A DNA stretch of 64,000 nt from Shinella sp. UYSO24 (GTDB lineage: Bacteria > Pseudomonadota > Alphaproteobacteria > Rhizobiales > Rhizobiaceae), in NCBI GenBank assembly GCA_902167985.1, contig CABHNZ010000001.1:248001-312000 (forward strand). The letters run 5' to 3'. Both the position numbers and the translations under genes were made by a program. Under the pieces are notes generated by a model. It had not been told where the DNA came from. It ran no database searches and was given only the letters and a program-made list of their open reading frames with translations. Numbering within the stretch: the stretch's first letter is position 1; the number at the start of each line of letters is the position of its first letter. Positions 44,901 through 55,594 of the stretch are shown piece after piece.

Positions 44901-47900
44901 TCTGCTCGAACCAGCCGGCAGAAAGGCCGAAGGCGAAATCGTTGAAGGCGGACGGCGCGCGGTCGGCGAAGACTAGTGCTGCACCCGATGCAGAGGCAGC
45001 GCGGACACCGGAACGGATCTCGTCGGAGGTCGAAAGCAGCTGCTGGCTTTCGATGCCGGCGGCAACGATCAGGTCAACCGGGCCGATCGAGGCCAGCTTG
45101 CGCGGTTCGATGACCGACACATGCACAGCCTCTTCGAAGTGAAGCTCCAGCGTGCGGCGGGCGTTTTCACGCGGCTCGACGATGACGAGCGATGCGCCCT
45201 GATCGGCAGCAAGCGCTGCGAGACGGGTGCTGAAGGAGGTCGAGAGCGTGCCGATCTCGACGATCGTCCTGACCGTGCCGGCATTCGATGCACAGACTTC
45301 GCCCGCCATCTTCAGCGCCAGTTCGGCGCGCTTGCGGCCAAGCGGCGAATGGACGAGGACGTGATCGAGCGTGGCTTCGCTGCCGCTGCGGCTTTCCACC
45401 TGATCGGCGCCACGAAGGGCGGCAACCGACAGCTGTTCCAGCGCGTCGCGATAGGCGTTGTTGATGAGGACGGCCTCGGCGATACGGCCGGAATCCTCGC
45501 GGTAGATTTCCTGCAGCAGTTCGCCGACCGGCGGGAAGCCGAATTCGGACGGAACGCGCCATCCCGCACCTTCCGGTGTCGCGATGCCCGCATCCTCGAG
45601 CGTGTAGAGGCAGCTGGCCACAAACGAGCGCAGGCCGGCATCACCCGGAACCTTGTCCAGCGAGACCATGCCGTTGCGGGTGGCAAGCGACAGGGCGATC
45701 TCGTGAGCGGCACGGTAGATGGCCGCGTCGAGCATCAGCGAGGCGTTGTCGGTGGACTGATCCGCGATCGCGCCGATGAGCTTTGCCGGCTCGACGGCAA
45801 GGCTGGTGGTCGCGCCGAGGCGTGCCGGCAGGCTCTCGTAATGGAACGAGACCTGTTCGAGACCGTGGTGACGGCGAAGGGCGGCGCGGCGGAAGCGGCT
45901 ATCCTCGAAGGAGGCAACCAGCTGGCCATCCGGGCCGAACATGCGGAAATGACCTTGATCGAGAAGCCGCTGAAGCGTTCGATCTCGATCATCGCCTTGG
46001 CAATCGGCGTCCCCATGGAGGAGACGCGCACCGAACCGAAGCGGACCGGGATATAGGGTGCGCCCGCCTCGTTGCCCGACAGCTGGCCGAACAGGGCGAC
46101 CAGACCGTGGAAGACGGCATCGACCGAGAACGGGTTCAGATTGTAGCGGACGAAGGGATGTGCCGGCAGTTCTGCAGGCTTGAGCATCACCGATACGCGG
46201 TTATCACCGATGCGGGTGGCTTCCGTCAGCAGCTGGAAGTGCGGGCCGTATTGCAGGCCGAAGCGTTCAGCCGTCTCGTAGACGGCGGCCGCGGTCAGGA
46301 CTTCGCCGCCGGCACTCGCATCCTGCGGCGTCCAGCGGTGGATCTCGTCCTCGATCGGCTTGCGGCAGCGGGCAACGGCATGGATCGTCCAGTCATCGCT
46401 GCTCAGGCGCTCGCGCGAGCGGATTTCCAGATCGCCTGTCTCGCCGGAGATGATCGTCGACAGCTCCAGCATGCGATCCTTGCGCAGCTCGAGCGGGCGA
46501 ACGATTTCCATATTGGTGATTTCAACGACGGGCGTGCCGAAATGCTGCTGGGCGGCGGTCGTCGCGATATCGACGAAGCCTGCGCCCGGCAGGATGGCGC
46601 GGCCATCGACCACATGTTCCGCCAGATCGGGGAAGAGATGCGCGTCGATATGGTTCTTCCAGTGCGATCCGTTCGGATCGGTACGCCAGCCAAGCAGCGT
46701 GTAGACGCTCTTGAAGTCGCGGCCGAAGATATCGACCTCGTCCGTCGTGCCGGGCATGCGCAGCACAGTCGGCTCGAAGGGCAGCGGCGGCAGGTTGACG
46801 AAGGCATTGCGCGGGGCACTGTGGCGCGACTGGACCGGCGTCGCACCATTGGCGATGGCGCGGGCAAAGGCGCGGGCGACGGGATCGCGGCCTTCGACGG
46901 CCGGTTCGCGCTGCAGCGTGCCGATGACGACGGCCGGCTGGGAGACGCTCTTTGCCACTTCCGTGACATAGCCGCCCATGATCGAGCGCGGCGAGATCTC
47001 AATGAAGAGATTGCAGCCGAGATCGAGTGCGACTTCGACGGCCGCCTTGAAGAGAACCGGCTCGCGGACGTTGCGCCACCAGTATTCGGCATCGAGCTTG
47101 CGGCCATCCTTGATGGCGCCGGTGACGGTCGAGACGAAGGTGCAGGCGGTCGCCGTCGGTTCCATCTCCGGCATATCGGAGAGGAAGGCTTCCTTGGCGC
47201 TGTCGATGATCGGGTGGTGGAACGGGTAGTTGATATCGAGAACGTGGGCGACGGTCTGCGCCTTGCGGGCAGCATCACGGAAGGCCTGGATCTCGGCACC
47301 GGGGCCGGAAATCGTCACCGAATTCGGCGCATTGATCGCCGCAACGCAGACGTTTCGAGGCCTTGTGCGCGGGCGAAGCTGCGGGCGGCCTCTTCGTTCA
47401 TCACGACGGCCGCCATCTTGCCCTGACCGGCAAAGAGATCCTGCGCCTTGGAGCGCTTGGCAACGATCGCGACGGCTTCTGCAGCCGTCAGCGCCTTGGC
47501 GGCGTAGGCTGCGGCCAGTTCACCGACCGAATGGCCGAAGACGACATCAGGACGGATGCCCTGGGCTGCAAGGCAATCGGACAGCGAGGCCTGCACCGCG
47601 AAGAGAAGCGGCTGGGCGATCTTGGTGTCGATCAGGCGTTCGCCGAGATTTTCGGCGAACAGAAGATCGCTCAGCTTCTCGCCGAGGTGATATTCGAAGA
47701 GCGCGCTGAAGGACTGGAAGCACTGGCGGAAATGGCGGTTCTCACGGTAGGCCTCAGCCCCCATGCCCGCCCATTGCGCGCCGTTGCCGGCAAAGACGAA
47801 AGCCGTCTTGCCCGCATGCGAGGGAGCCTCGCCGCGCTCGCCATCGGTCGTCTCGCCGGCAAGCTGCGCCTTGATGGCGCGCAGCACGCCCTGCTCATCG

Positions 47901-49381
47901 CGCGCCTCGACGGCGAAGCGGTGACGCATCGGATCGCGGTTGGCGGTGGCGGCCGAAATGATCTGGCGCGCCTTTGCGCCGGAGGCCGGCGTCAGGGCCG
48001 ACTTGTAGCCTTCGAGAAGCGACGTCAATGCCGACTGGCTGTGGGCGCTGGCGAAGAACAGGATGTTGTCGCTCTTGGCGGGCGTCTCTGCGGCCGGCAC
48101 ATCTTCCGGATCGCCGATGACGACGTGGGCGTTCGTACCGCCGAAGCCGAAGGAGTTGACGCCGGCAAGCCGGGGCTCGCGCGCCGGCAGCAGCTTCAGC
48201 GGCGATGTGTTGACCCGAACGTTGAGGCCCGCGAAGTCGATATCCTCGTTGGTCTTTTCGATATGCAGCGTCGGCGGCAGGAGATTGTGCTCCAGCGCCA
48301 ACATGGCCTTGACGATGCCGAAGAGGCCGGAGACCGGTTCGGTGTGGCCGATATTGGACTTGATCGAGCCGATCGGCAGGGGCGCACGGCGCTTCTGGCC
48401 GATAACGCTGCCGATCGCCCAGACTTCCGCCGGGTCGCCGACGCGCGTGCCCGTGCCATGACCTTCGATGAAGGCGACACGGTTCACGTCGATACCGTTG
48501 CCGGCATAGATGGAATTCAGCAGATCGGCCTGCGCCTCACGCGAGGGCAGGCTGATGCCGTTGGTGCGGCCCGACGAATTGACGCCGGTCGCATGGATGC
48601 GGGCGTGACTGCGATCCTTTTCGCGGCGCGCCTTGTCGCTGCGGCGCAGAACGAACACGACGCCGCCTTCCGAGCGCACATAGCCATGACCATTGGTGTC
48701 ATAGGCACGGCAGAGGCCTTCCGGCGACAGCATGCGCGCCTGGGCAAAGCCGACGAAGGAAAGCGGGTGGACGAGAATATTGACGCCGCCGACGATCGCG
48801 GTGTCGATATCGCCGCGCTCCAGCGCACGCGTCGCCTGATCGAGCGCCACGAGCGAGGAGGAACAGGCCGTATCGATCGTCATGCTCGGACCGTTGAGCC
48901 CGAAGACATGCGAGATGCGGTTGGAGACGATCGACAGCGTGTTGCCGGTCATGAAGTAAGGGCTGCCAGAGGCCGGATCTTCCGACGACAGGTTGCCGCT
49001 TTCAAGGCTTGAGGCACCGATATAGACGCCGACCTTTTCCTGGCTGAGGGAGGCTGCCGGCAGATTTGCATCTTCCAGCGCCTTCCACACGAGCGTCAGC
49101 AGGACGCGCTGCTGCGGGTCCATCTGCATGGCCTCGCGCTGCGACAGACCGAAGACAGCCGGATCGAAATCGTAGATGTTATCGATGATACCGGCGGCAA
49201 ACGTATACGCCTTGCCGGGGGTACCCGGCACGGGATGCCAGAACCTGGCGAGCTCCCAACGATCGTCCGGCACCTGGGTCACGGTGCAAAGGCCATCCTC
49301 AAGAATTGCCTTCAGTTCAAGGATGGAATTTGCGCCTGGGGCTACGCAGGCTCTGCCTATTACTTCAATCGTCATCGTCAC
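41948..49381 (-). CDS. Fully reducing type I polyketide/fatty-acid synthase (RkpA-like), frameshifted
   Basis: About 2478 residues. Domains in order: KS (Cys173 in DTACSSS, His308 in EGHGTG, His346 in SNIGHTE); AT (Ser618 in GHSVGE, YPFHHP specificity region); DH (HVVDGRAILPGAGF); a methyltransferase-like stretch with degenerate SAM motif (VEIGTLSTSF); ER (LIHGAAGGVGLAAIQ); KR (LVAGGIGGFGL, NYVIANGY); ACP (DIGLDSLMAMELG). No thioesterase. All reducing domains look active, so the product should be a saturated acyl chain held on the ACP. Three breaks, near 47347, 45945 and 44375, are each repaired by one base (for example GLWDLARVLQNEYEA). First gene of the PKS-oxoamine synthase-SDR operon, matching rkpA-rkpG-rkpH order. 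ATGs at 49381 and 49375. Confidence 0.94.
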
Positions 49382-49470
49382 TCTGTGTTTGTCACAGCTA
49401 AAATGGCGGATAGCGGACTATACCCCAGGACAACCCTAACAACATACCTAAATTCGGTTGTCACGAGAAA

Positions 49471-49492
49471 AGCGCCCGGCCAGCCGGGCGCT
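49471..49492 (-). terminator. Rho-independent terminator after the second OPX gene
   Basis: Perfect 10-bp stem AGCGCCCGGC/GCCGGGCGCT with a 2-base loop, followed on the minus strand by TTTTCTC. It lies 72 bp after the OPX stop and separates it from the PKS operon, which must have its own promoter in about 49385-49465. Confidence 0.85.
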
Positions 49493-49563
49493 TCCTTGAA
49501 ATTCACAGTCCTATACAAGCCTTCGAACAGCATCGTCCGGGCGTGTCCGGGATATTTCAATCG

Positions 49564-50757
49564 TCAATTCAGGGCTGCAGCAGTTGTCGCACCCTGAGTC
49601 GCGATGCCCAGCGGCGCCCCGATCATGCTCAAGAACTTCGAAAAATCGACGCTCTTGTGGCGAGCCGCGTAAATAACGTCGCGGTTCTTGATCGGGAATG
49701 TCTGACCGACAAGCAAGCTGTCGGGATGCGACATGTCGAAGCGGTAGACGATCGGGTAGCGACCATCCTTGTCCGAGTGCATGCCCTTGCGCAACAATTC
49801 GTTGAACCTTGCCTGGCCAACGAGGGCCTGAACGACATCCGGCTCTTCGTAGCGGAAGAGGAAGTAGCCTTCGGTATCGACCGTATTGTCATTGCCGCCA
49901 CCACCTGCAGCCATCGCTTCCAGCAGGCTCAGGTCGTTGGCGCCGAATTCCTGCCGGCCGCTCGACCTGACGGCACCGAGAAGGACGAAGGTCCGCGGGT
50001 CCTTGGTGACAAAAATCTTGTCGCCCGGCTGGACGTAGATGTTTTCCGACGGGTTATCGATGATCGACTTCAGCAGCGCCGTGCCGGTGCGGTGATTGCG
50101 CACCAGCGTGACGTAGCTCTCATAAGGCTGCGCAACCGGGCCGCCAGCCTTGGCGATGACGTCGGTCAGCTGCTCGCCCGTCAGGTTGAGCGGAACTTCC
50201 GCCGACTTGGCAACGGCACCCGAGACGGTGACGGAGCGCGACGGCGTGTTCAGTGTGTTGACGATCACGTCAGGCTCGACCGCCTTGCTGGCGAGAGCCG
50301 AGAGGATTGCCTTGCGCGATTCTTCCAGCGTGCGGCCGGCAAAGCGCACCGATCCGACATAGGGGATTGCCGCCGTGCCATCAGGCTGGACGACGACCTG
50401 AAGTGCTGTCTGCTTGCTGTCCTTCGTCGAGAACAGGCCATCTGCGCCTGCCTCGAAAATGGTGATCTGCAACTGATCGCCAACGCCGATCACGGCGCGG
50501 CCGCCCGCGCCGGCGCTGCCGAAACCGAATCGGCGCTTCATCGCTGTCGAAACATAATCAGCCACCAGTCTCGCCGAACGGCTGTCGACATCGACAACCT
50601 GGAAAACAGCGCTGTTGACGCGGCCCAGTTCCACAGGGGATTTACCGGAATCCTCGTTGATCGCAGAGGCCAAAGGCCCCTCTCCCGGTACGGCATGACA
50701 TCCAGCCAAAGCCGCACACATCAGGATCGCAGTCAAACGTCGAAGCAAATCAGACAC
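49564..50757 (-). CDS. Second OPX-family polysaccharide export lipoprotein
   Basis: 397 residues, intact. Lipoprotein signal MSDLLRRLTAILMCAALAGC with lipobox LAGC (Cys20). The Poly_export start GVGDQLQITIFEAGADGLFS parallels GVGDVVQVSVFEAQAGGLF of the first OPX gene at 33.5-34.7 kb. SLBB-like parts: TAAIPYVGSVRFAGRTLEES, VSGAVAKSAEVPLNL, IYVQPGDKIFVTKDPRTF, FPIKNRDVIYAARHKSVDF. Both OPX proteins thus share layout through the C-terminal NRDVIY/NKDVIY region. It is monocistronic, with its own terminator. It could serve a second glycan, for example a K-antigen-like polymer linked to the PKS-derived lipid. Confidence 0.93.
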   Translation of the reverse strand: MSDLLRRLTAILMCAALAGCHAVPGEGPLASAINEDSGKSPVELGRVNSAVFQVVDVDSRSARLVADYVSTAMKRRFGFGSAGAGGRAVIGVGDQLQITIFEAGADGLFSTKDSKQTALQVVVQPDGTAAIPYVGSVRFAGRTLEESRKAILSALASKAVEPDVIVNTLNTPSRSVTVSGAVAKSAEVPLNLTGEQLTDVIAKAGGPVAQPYESYVTLVRNHRTGTALLKSIIDNPSENIYVQPGDKIFVTKDPRTFVLLGAVRSSGRQEFGANDLSLLEAMAAGGGGNDNTVDTEGYFLFRYEEPDVVQALVGQARFNELLRKGMHSDKDGRYPIVYRFDMSHPDSLLVGQTFPIKNRDVIYAARHKSVDFSKFLSMIGAPLGIATQGATTAAALN

Positions 50758-51125
50758 TCCAATTCAGCGTTCCACCAGCACCACCGGAGGGGATCCGGGT
50801 CTGCTGACGGTGTTTGCTGCCTCTGAAAAGCATACCGCGTTTGCAACAACAAGTCGGAATGCGTCCAGCACCACAAAAATAAAACCTCGTGCGGTTTTAA
50901 CGCCATAGTCCCCGATGGAACGACAGCATCGGCGACACGCTATGAAAATTTGAGTTAAATGCCACCTAAGAAGATTGGTTAACGACGCCTTGTCACGGTT
51001 TTCCCCATCCGCGTTGCAGCACGATGACAGATTGGTGTGGTCGCACCGTCCCCGCATCAAGGGCAGTTTGAAGGGCCGGAACGATGTGTTATGGCGGATT
51101 TCGATCCGCCCATATTCCAGACGGA
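50758..51125. other. Divergent intergenic region
   Basis: About 365 bp between the second OPX gene (minus) and paralog B (plus). No gene supported. It must hold both promoters; no site stands out. Confidence 0.4.
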
Positions 51126-52009
51126 ATGTCCTCAACCGGAATGGACAGCATGCCGAAAGAGGAAAGGCCAGCGCATTTGACACCTGTTGCCTGGCGGCGA
51201 CGGCGCCGGCGTGGCATCCTGATTTTCCTGATCCTGCTCGCTCTGATCCTCGGAGGCCTCGCCGCTGTCGTCCTGACCGTCAATGATGGTCGAAACTGGC
51301 ATCGAATCATCCGGCAATTCGGACTTGAGCGTTATTTTGCACGCGTGGCGCAGATACCCATCTGCAGGTGGGCCGTCAGCAGCAAGTTCCACCGGCTGCC
51401 CTTTATCCTCTGCGTTTGCTGGATGCGCGTATCGAGCAGCCCGATCTCTTCCGGGCGCAGCCGCATCTGCCGCCCGCCGAAAGCTGCGACCGACTGAAGA
51501 CAGCGGCCGGCCCTGCCCCGACATTCACCGAGACCAAGGGGGACTGGGAATGCCTTCTTTCCCAGACATTCGGCAGCGCGGCAGATCAGGCCTCGATCTT
51601 CGTACAGGTCAAGGGCAATGCCGGCCAGGGCCTGCGCAGTTTCCGTGTCAAGCTGAGCCAGACGGATCCGCAGGAAGAGCGCAATGTATTGCAGAACGCT
51701 CTGAATGCCGTCGATCGATTCGATCTCGATCTTACGCCCGAGACGCGGCGTTACATCGCCATGAAGATGGCGGCGAAATCGGGCTTCCGCTCGTTCAGTG
51801 CCAATTACGCGCTGAGCTTCCAGCGGGAAATTACCGATGACCGCCGTTTCAACCTGATCATCCTGCCGCGACAGACGGATGCCGATTGCGACGCAGCCCC
51901 CACCACAGCGCCATCCGGCCTCCAGCTTGCAATGGTTGCCGTGCCGCTCGGCTGCCTGCCATGGCACGCAGATTTCGGATCGATCTTTCCCGAGGTCGGA
52001 AAGCGCTGA
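51126..52009 (+). CDS. Membrane-anchored periplasmic protein, paralog B, frameshifted
   Basis: About 294 residues. Three ATGs (51126, 51141, 51150) are possible starts. An Arg-rich stretch (AWRRRRRRG) leads to one membrane segment (ILIFLILLALILGGLAAVVL) and NDGRN. The frame breaks near 51348 (one A missing; repair gives YFATRGADTHLQVGRQQQV). The domain then matches paralog A: SCDRLK, WECLLSQTFGS, ASIFVQVKGNAG, LRSFRVKLSQ, and NYALSFQREIT...NLIILPRQ. Both share two cysteines placed alike, which may form a disulfide in the periplasm. It ends 2 bp before the convergent YhaN-like gene. Function unknown; pairing with glycan genes suggests export or anchoring. Confidence 0.68.
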
Positions 52010-52011
52010 CG

Positions 52012-55000
52012 TTATGTGCGCCCGAGCGTGATGATATCGGCCGAGGCACCGAGTTCGCGTTCGGCAATGTCGACAAGGCTCTTCTGGTGGGTGAACAGCA
52101 GTGTCTGGAACCGGCTTCCACCCCTGCCTTCTCCAGTCTTGCCTTCTCCAGTCCTGGGGCTAGAAGCCGGCGACGTCGGATTTGCGCCGAGTTGCGCCAA
52201 GGCGTGAAGACCTGCGGCCGTGCGCTCGTCATCGAAGGTCTGGAAAATATCGTCGAGCACGAGGGGGGCCGGTTCGTTGCGGCTGCTATAGTCCTCGAGA
52301 AAGGCCAGACGCAGTGCCAGATAGAGCTGATCGCCCGTACCTTCGCTGAGGCCTGCCAGTTCGACGCGCTCGCCGCCTGCCCGCTCGGCCGCCAGCCGCA
52401 GATCGTCATTGTCGTCATAGACCTGCAGCAGCCGGGCAAAGCGGCCGCCGGTCAATTCGCTGAAGATCACACCTGCGCGCTGCATGACGGGATCCGCCTG
52501 TTTCTCGCGATAGGTTTCAAGCGAACTGGCGAGAAGACCGGATGCCAGCTTGAGGACCACCCAGCGACGGGCGAGTTCACGGGCATCCTGCTCGGCGGCA
52601 TGTTTCTGAAAGGCGGCTCGCTCCGCCCCGATACCGCTCTCCATCTCGCGACGACGGCGGTCGATTTCGGCCTGTGCCGTGCCGAGCGTCTTCATGCGCT
52701 CGAACTGGCGGCCGTCCTCGACCTCCAGCGTCTCGATTTCCAATGCCGCGTCGACGGGATCGAAGCCGGCGAGATTGTCGCGAAGAAGAGCCTCATCGGC
52801 AGATGCACCCTCCTCTGCCAGTCGGGCAAGGCTGCGCGCAATCTCCTGATCGAGACGAAGCTTCTCCTGCAAATCAACAAGGAGCGGCCGGGCAGCCACA
52901 AGAACGGCGGCGCCATGCGGCCCAGTCGGGTCGTCATGTGGGGGCGCATCATCATGTAGGGGCACGTCCTGCGCCAAACCTTCACCGACAAGCGCAGCAA
53001 GGGTCTGGATGGCTCCTGCGGCTTCCGCGGCCAGCCGCGCGCTCGAAAGCCTTGCCCTCTCCAGCGCTGCAGACATCGTATCGCGACGGCTATGGGCGGC
53101 CTGCGCCTCCGAAGCGCGCCGGTTCAGCATGTCGGCCGCAACATCGGCGGCAATGCCCTCAATATCGGGCGCGACCATACGGCAAAGGCTGGCGATCTCG
53201 GCTTCGAAAGCATCATTGTCGCGCGTCATGCCGCGGACCCGGCGAGCCCGGTTTTCACGCTCCTGCATCAGATCCGGCACCGTCTTCCAGACTTCGAGCG
53301 CCGCGGCTGCCATATCGGTCGTCGCATCTTCGGCAAGACCGGCCATCATCGCGGCATTGGCAAAGGCATGACGCCAGCGCTCGACGGCGGCCAGCATATC
53401 CGCTTCACGCTGGTCGAATGCCTCGACAGCTTCCTGCGCGGCATGGCGCTTGCCTTCGCTGGCCCGGGTTTCCGTCCATCGCTGAGACAGTTCTGCAAGC
53501 CGTGTTTCCAATGCGCGGGCGAGCGACATGGCAGGCAGGTCGGTCGCCGCAAGGCCCAGCGCTTCGGCCAGACCTGCAAGAGCCGGTTCAAGCCGCTCCT
53601 GTCGCAATGTCAGAATATCCAGTGCGTCCTGCGCATCGTCACGCGCGGCCGCAAGCGCCATCACATCCTGCGCGGCGCGGCGCCATTCGATCATCCGCGC
53701 CGGGCCGGCAGGCTTGACCGGAGCCCCGCGAAAAGATCCTCGAACTCGGTCACGGCGTCGGATGATGCAATCTCGGCTTCGCGCGTGGCGCGCTGGGCGA
53801 TTTCGATCGCGTGGTCGAGCTCGCGGCGGCGAAGGCCAAGCTGGGCATGGCGTGACACGCGCTCGGCATCCGCCAGAACCATGTCGGAAAGACGGTCTGC
53901 TTCGGTGATACCGGCGGCCAGAGCATCCAATTTGGCCGCATCCGGCAGGGTGCCGAGATCCTGCAGCTTCTCATCCTGCGGGTTCTTGCGTCTGCAATAT
54001 CCTCGCGGGATACGAGCCCTGCCCCGCCTCGAGAGCCGCCAGCTGGCCGGCAATGACGGCGGCCTCGTCCTTCAAGGCCAACAGTTTTCGGGACGCGGTG
54101 TCATAGTCGCCGCGGGCATTTTCGATCATGCCACGATGCGCCGTCAGCGCGGCGAGATCCGGCAGAGGGGCAGCAAGAAGGTCACTGATCTCGCTGACAG
54201 GCGGATCAAGCCTTGAAGCCGCGTCAGTGAGATCCTTTTGGCTGCGGGCGAGCCTCACCCGCGCCGCATCGATGCCCTGAAGCTCGGAAAGGTCGGGGCG
54301 AAGAGAAGCCAGCTGATCGTTCCACGGCTTCGGATCGACGAGGCGCCCGGCCGCCGCCTCACCATCAATTCGGCGCAGCGCCTCGCGCGAGGCCTCCATC
54401 TGCTGGCGGATCTGCCGCAGATCGCGATCGAGCGACACGCCTTCTTCAAGCAGCGTGCGCAGGCGCGCCAGATCGGCATCCGCCGGCTGGGCGGCGGACA
54501 GCGCGTCGAATGCCGGAAAGCCGAGACGGCGGGCGGCCTGGGTCAGGCGCTGGTCGAAGGTATCGACCTCCTGGCTGACACGGGCGATATCCTCGCGCGC
54601 GTTCAGATAGGCGCCCTTCTGGGCGAAGGCCGCGAGGATACGGTTGCCTTCTGCCAGACCGCGTCATCCACCGTTATGGCTGCGACATCCTCGTCCAGAC
54701 GCAGGATATCGGCCTCGGCTGCCCGGTGATTGCGCTGCGTCTCCTCCTGCAGGTTGATCGCCGAAGCCAGCCGCTGTTCGAACTCTCTGGTGAGACCTGC
54801 GATGGCGGCATGGGGGACCATAGCCTGCCGCAAGCGGTCCAGTTCGCGAATGACCGGCTCGATCCGCGCCAGCTTGCGCAGATGATCCAGCCGACGCTTG
54901 GTCTCATGCCGGCCGGACTGGATGGCGTGGAGCTCTGCCTCGATCTCGGCCTGTTCGGCGAGAAGCTTTTTCCAGTCGCCCGATTTCAGCTCGCTGTCGC

Positions 55001-55594
55001 GTTCTGCCTTGCGGGCCTCGTCATGGGCATCGAGAACCTGATAGAAAAGCCGGTCCTTGGAGCGGCGCGGCGCATAGATGCCGTCGCCTCGCCATCGAGG
55101 TCCTTCTTCAGCCGCGACAGGCCTGTGAGGCCGGAGGCTGCGGCAAAGAGCAGGCCGCCGATCTCGCCGCCGCTTTTCAACATGGTTTCGCCGCCGGCAC
55201 GAAGCGAGCCCGAATCAAGCCCGAAGGCACGTTCGAAAACATCCCGCGACAGAGTGCCGAGATAGGGTGCAAGCGCATCCTCGGGCAGAGGCTGTTCCGC
55301 CTCGGTTGCCGCAAGAAGCGTATTCTTGCGGCCCTTGCGTCGGCGGAAATCAAGACTTGCCCCGTCACTGCCGGAAATCAGCGCGCCGACACGAAGCGCC
55401 CCGGCGTCATGGAGAAACGTGTAGTCGGAGCGTTCGGGAAAGCCGAAGAGAAGATCCGAGATCGCCTTCAGCGCAGAAGACTTTCCGGCCTCGTTCGGGC
55501 CGTAGATGATGTGGAGACGTGCATCCGGGCGAAACGACAGGACACGGTCGGTGAGCGCGCCGTAGCGCAGGATATCGAGACGATCGAAACGCAT
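52012..55594 (-). CDS. YhaN/SbcC-like AAA ATPase with long coiled coils, frameshifted
   Basis: About 1195 residues, DNA-repair ATPase of the SMC/Rad50 type paired with the metallophosphatase next to it. Start MRFDRLDILRYGALTDRVLS; Walker A YGPNEAGKSSALKAI; long coiled coils in the middle; C-terminal signature GLSEGTGDQLYLALRLAFLE and Walker B PLVLDDIFQTFDDER. At least four frame breaks are seen (near 55060, 54655, 53990 and 53715), yet every segment is well conserved. An insert PTSPASSPRTGEGKTGEGRG near 52118-52180 splits the usual LGxxxQTLLFTHQKSLV end and looks like a translated repeat element. The start overlaps the YhaO-like stop. Confidence 0.85.

Noticed and set aside
45783-47426. Plus-strand frame of about 550 codons
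   Set aside because: Antisense shadow of the PKS AT-DH region.
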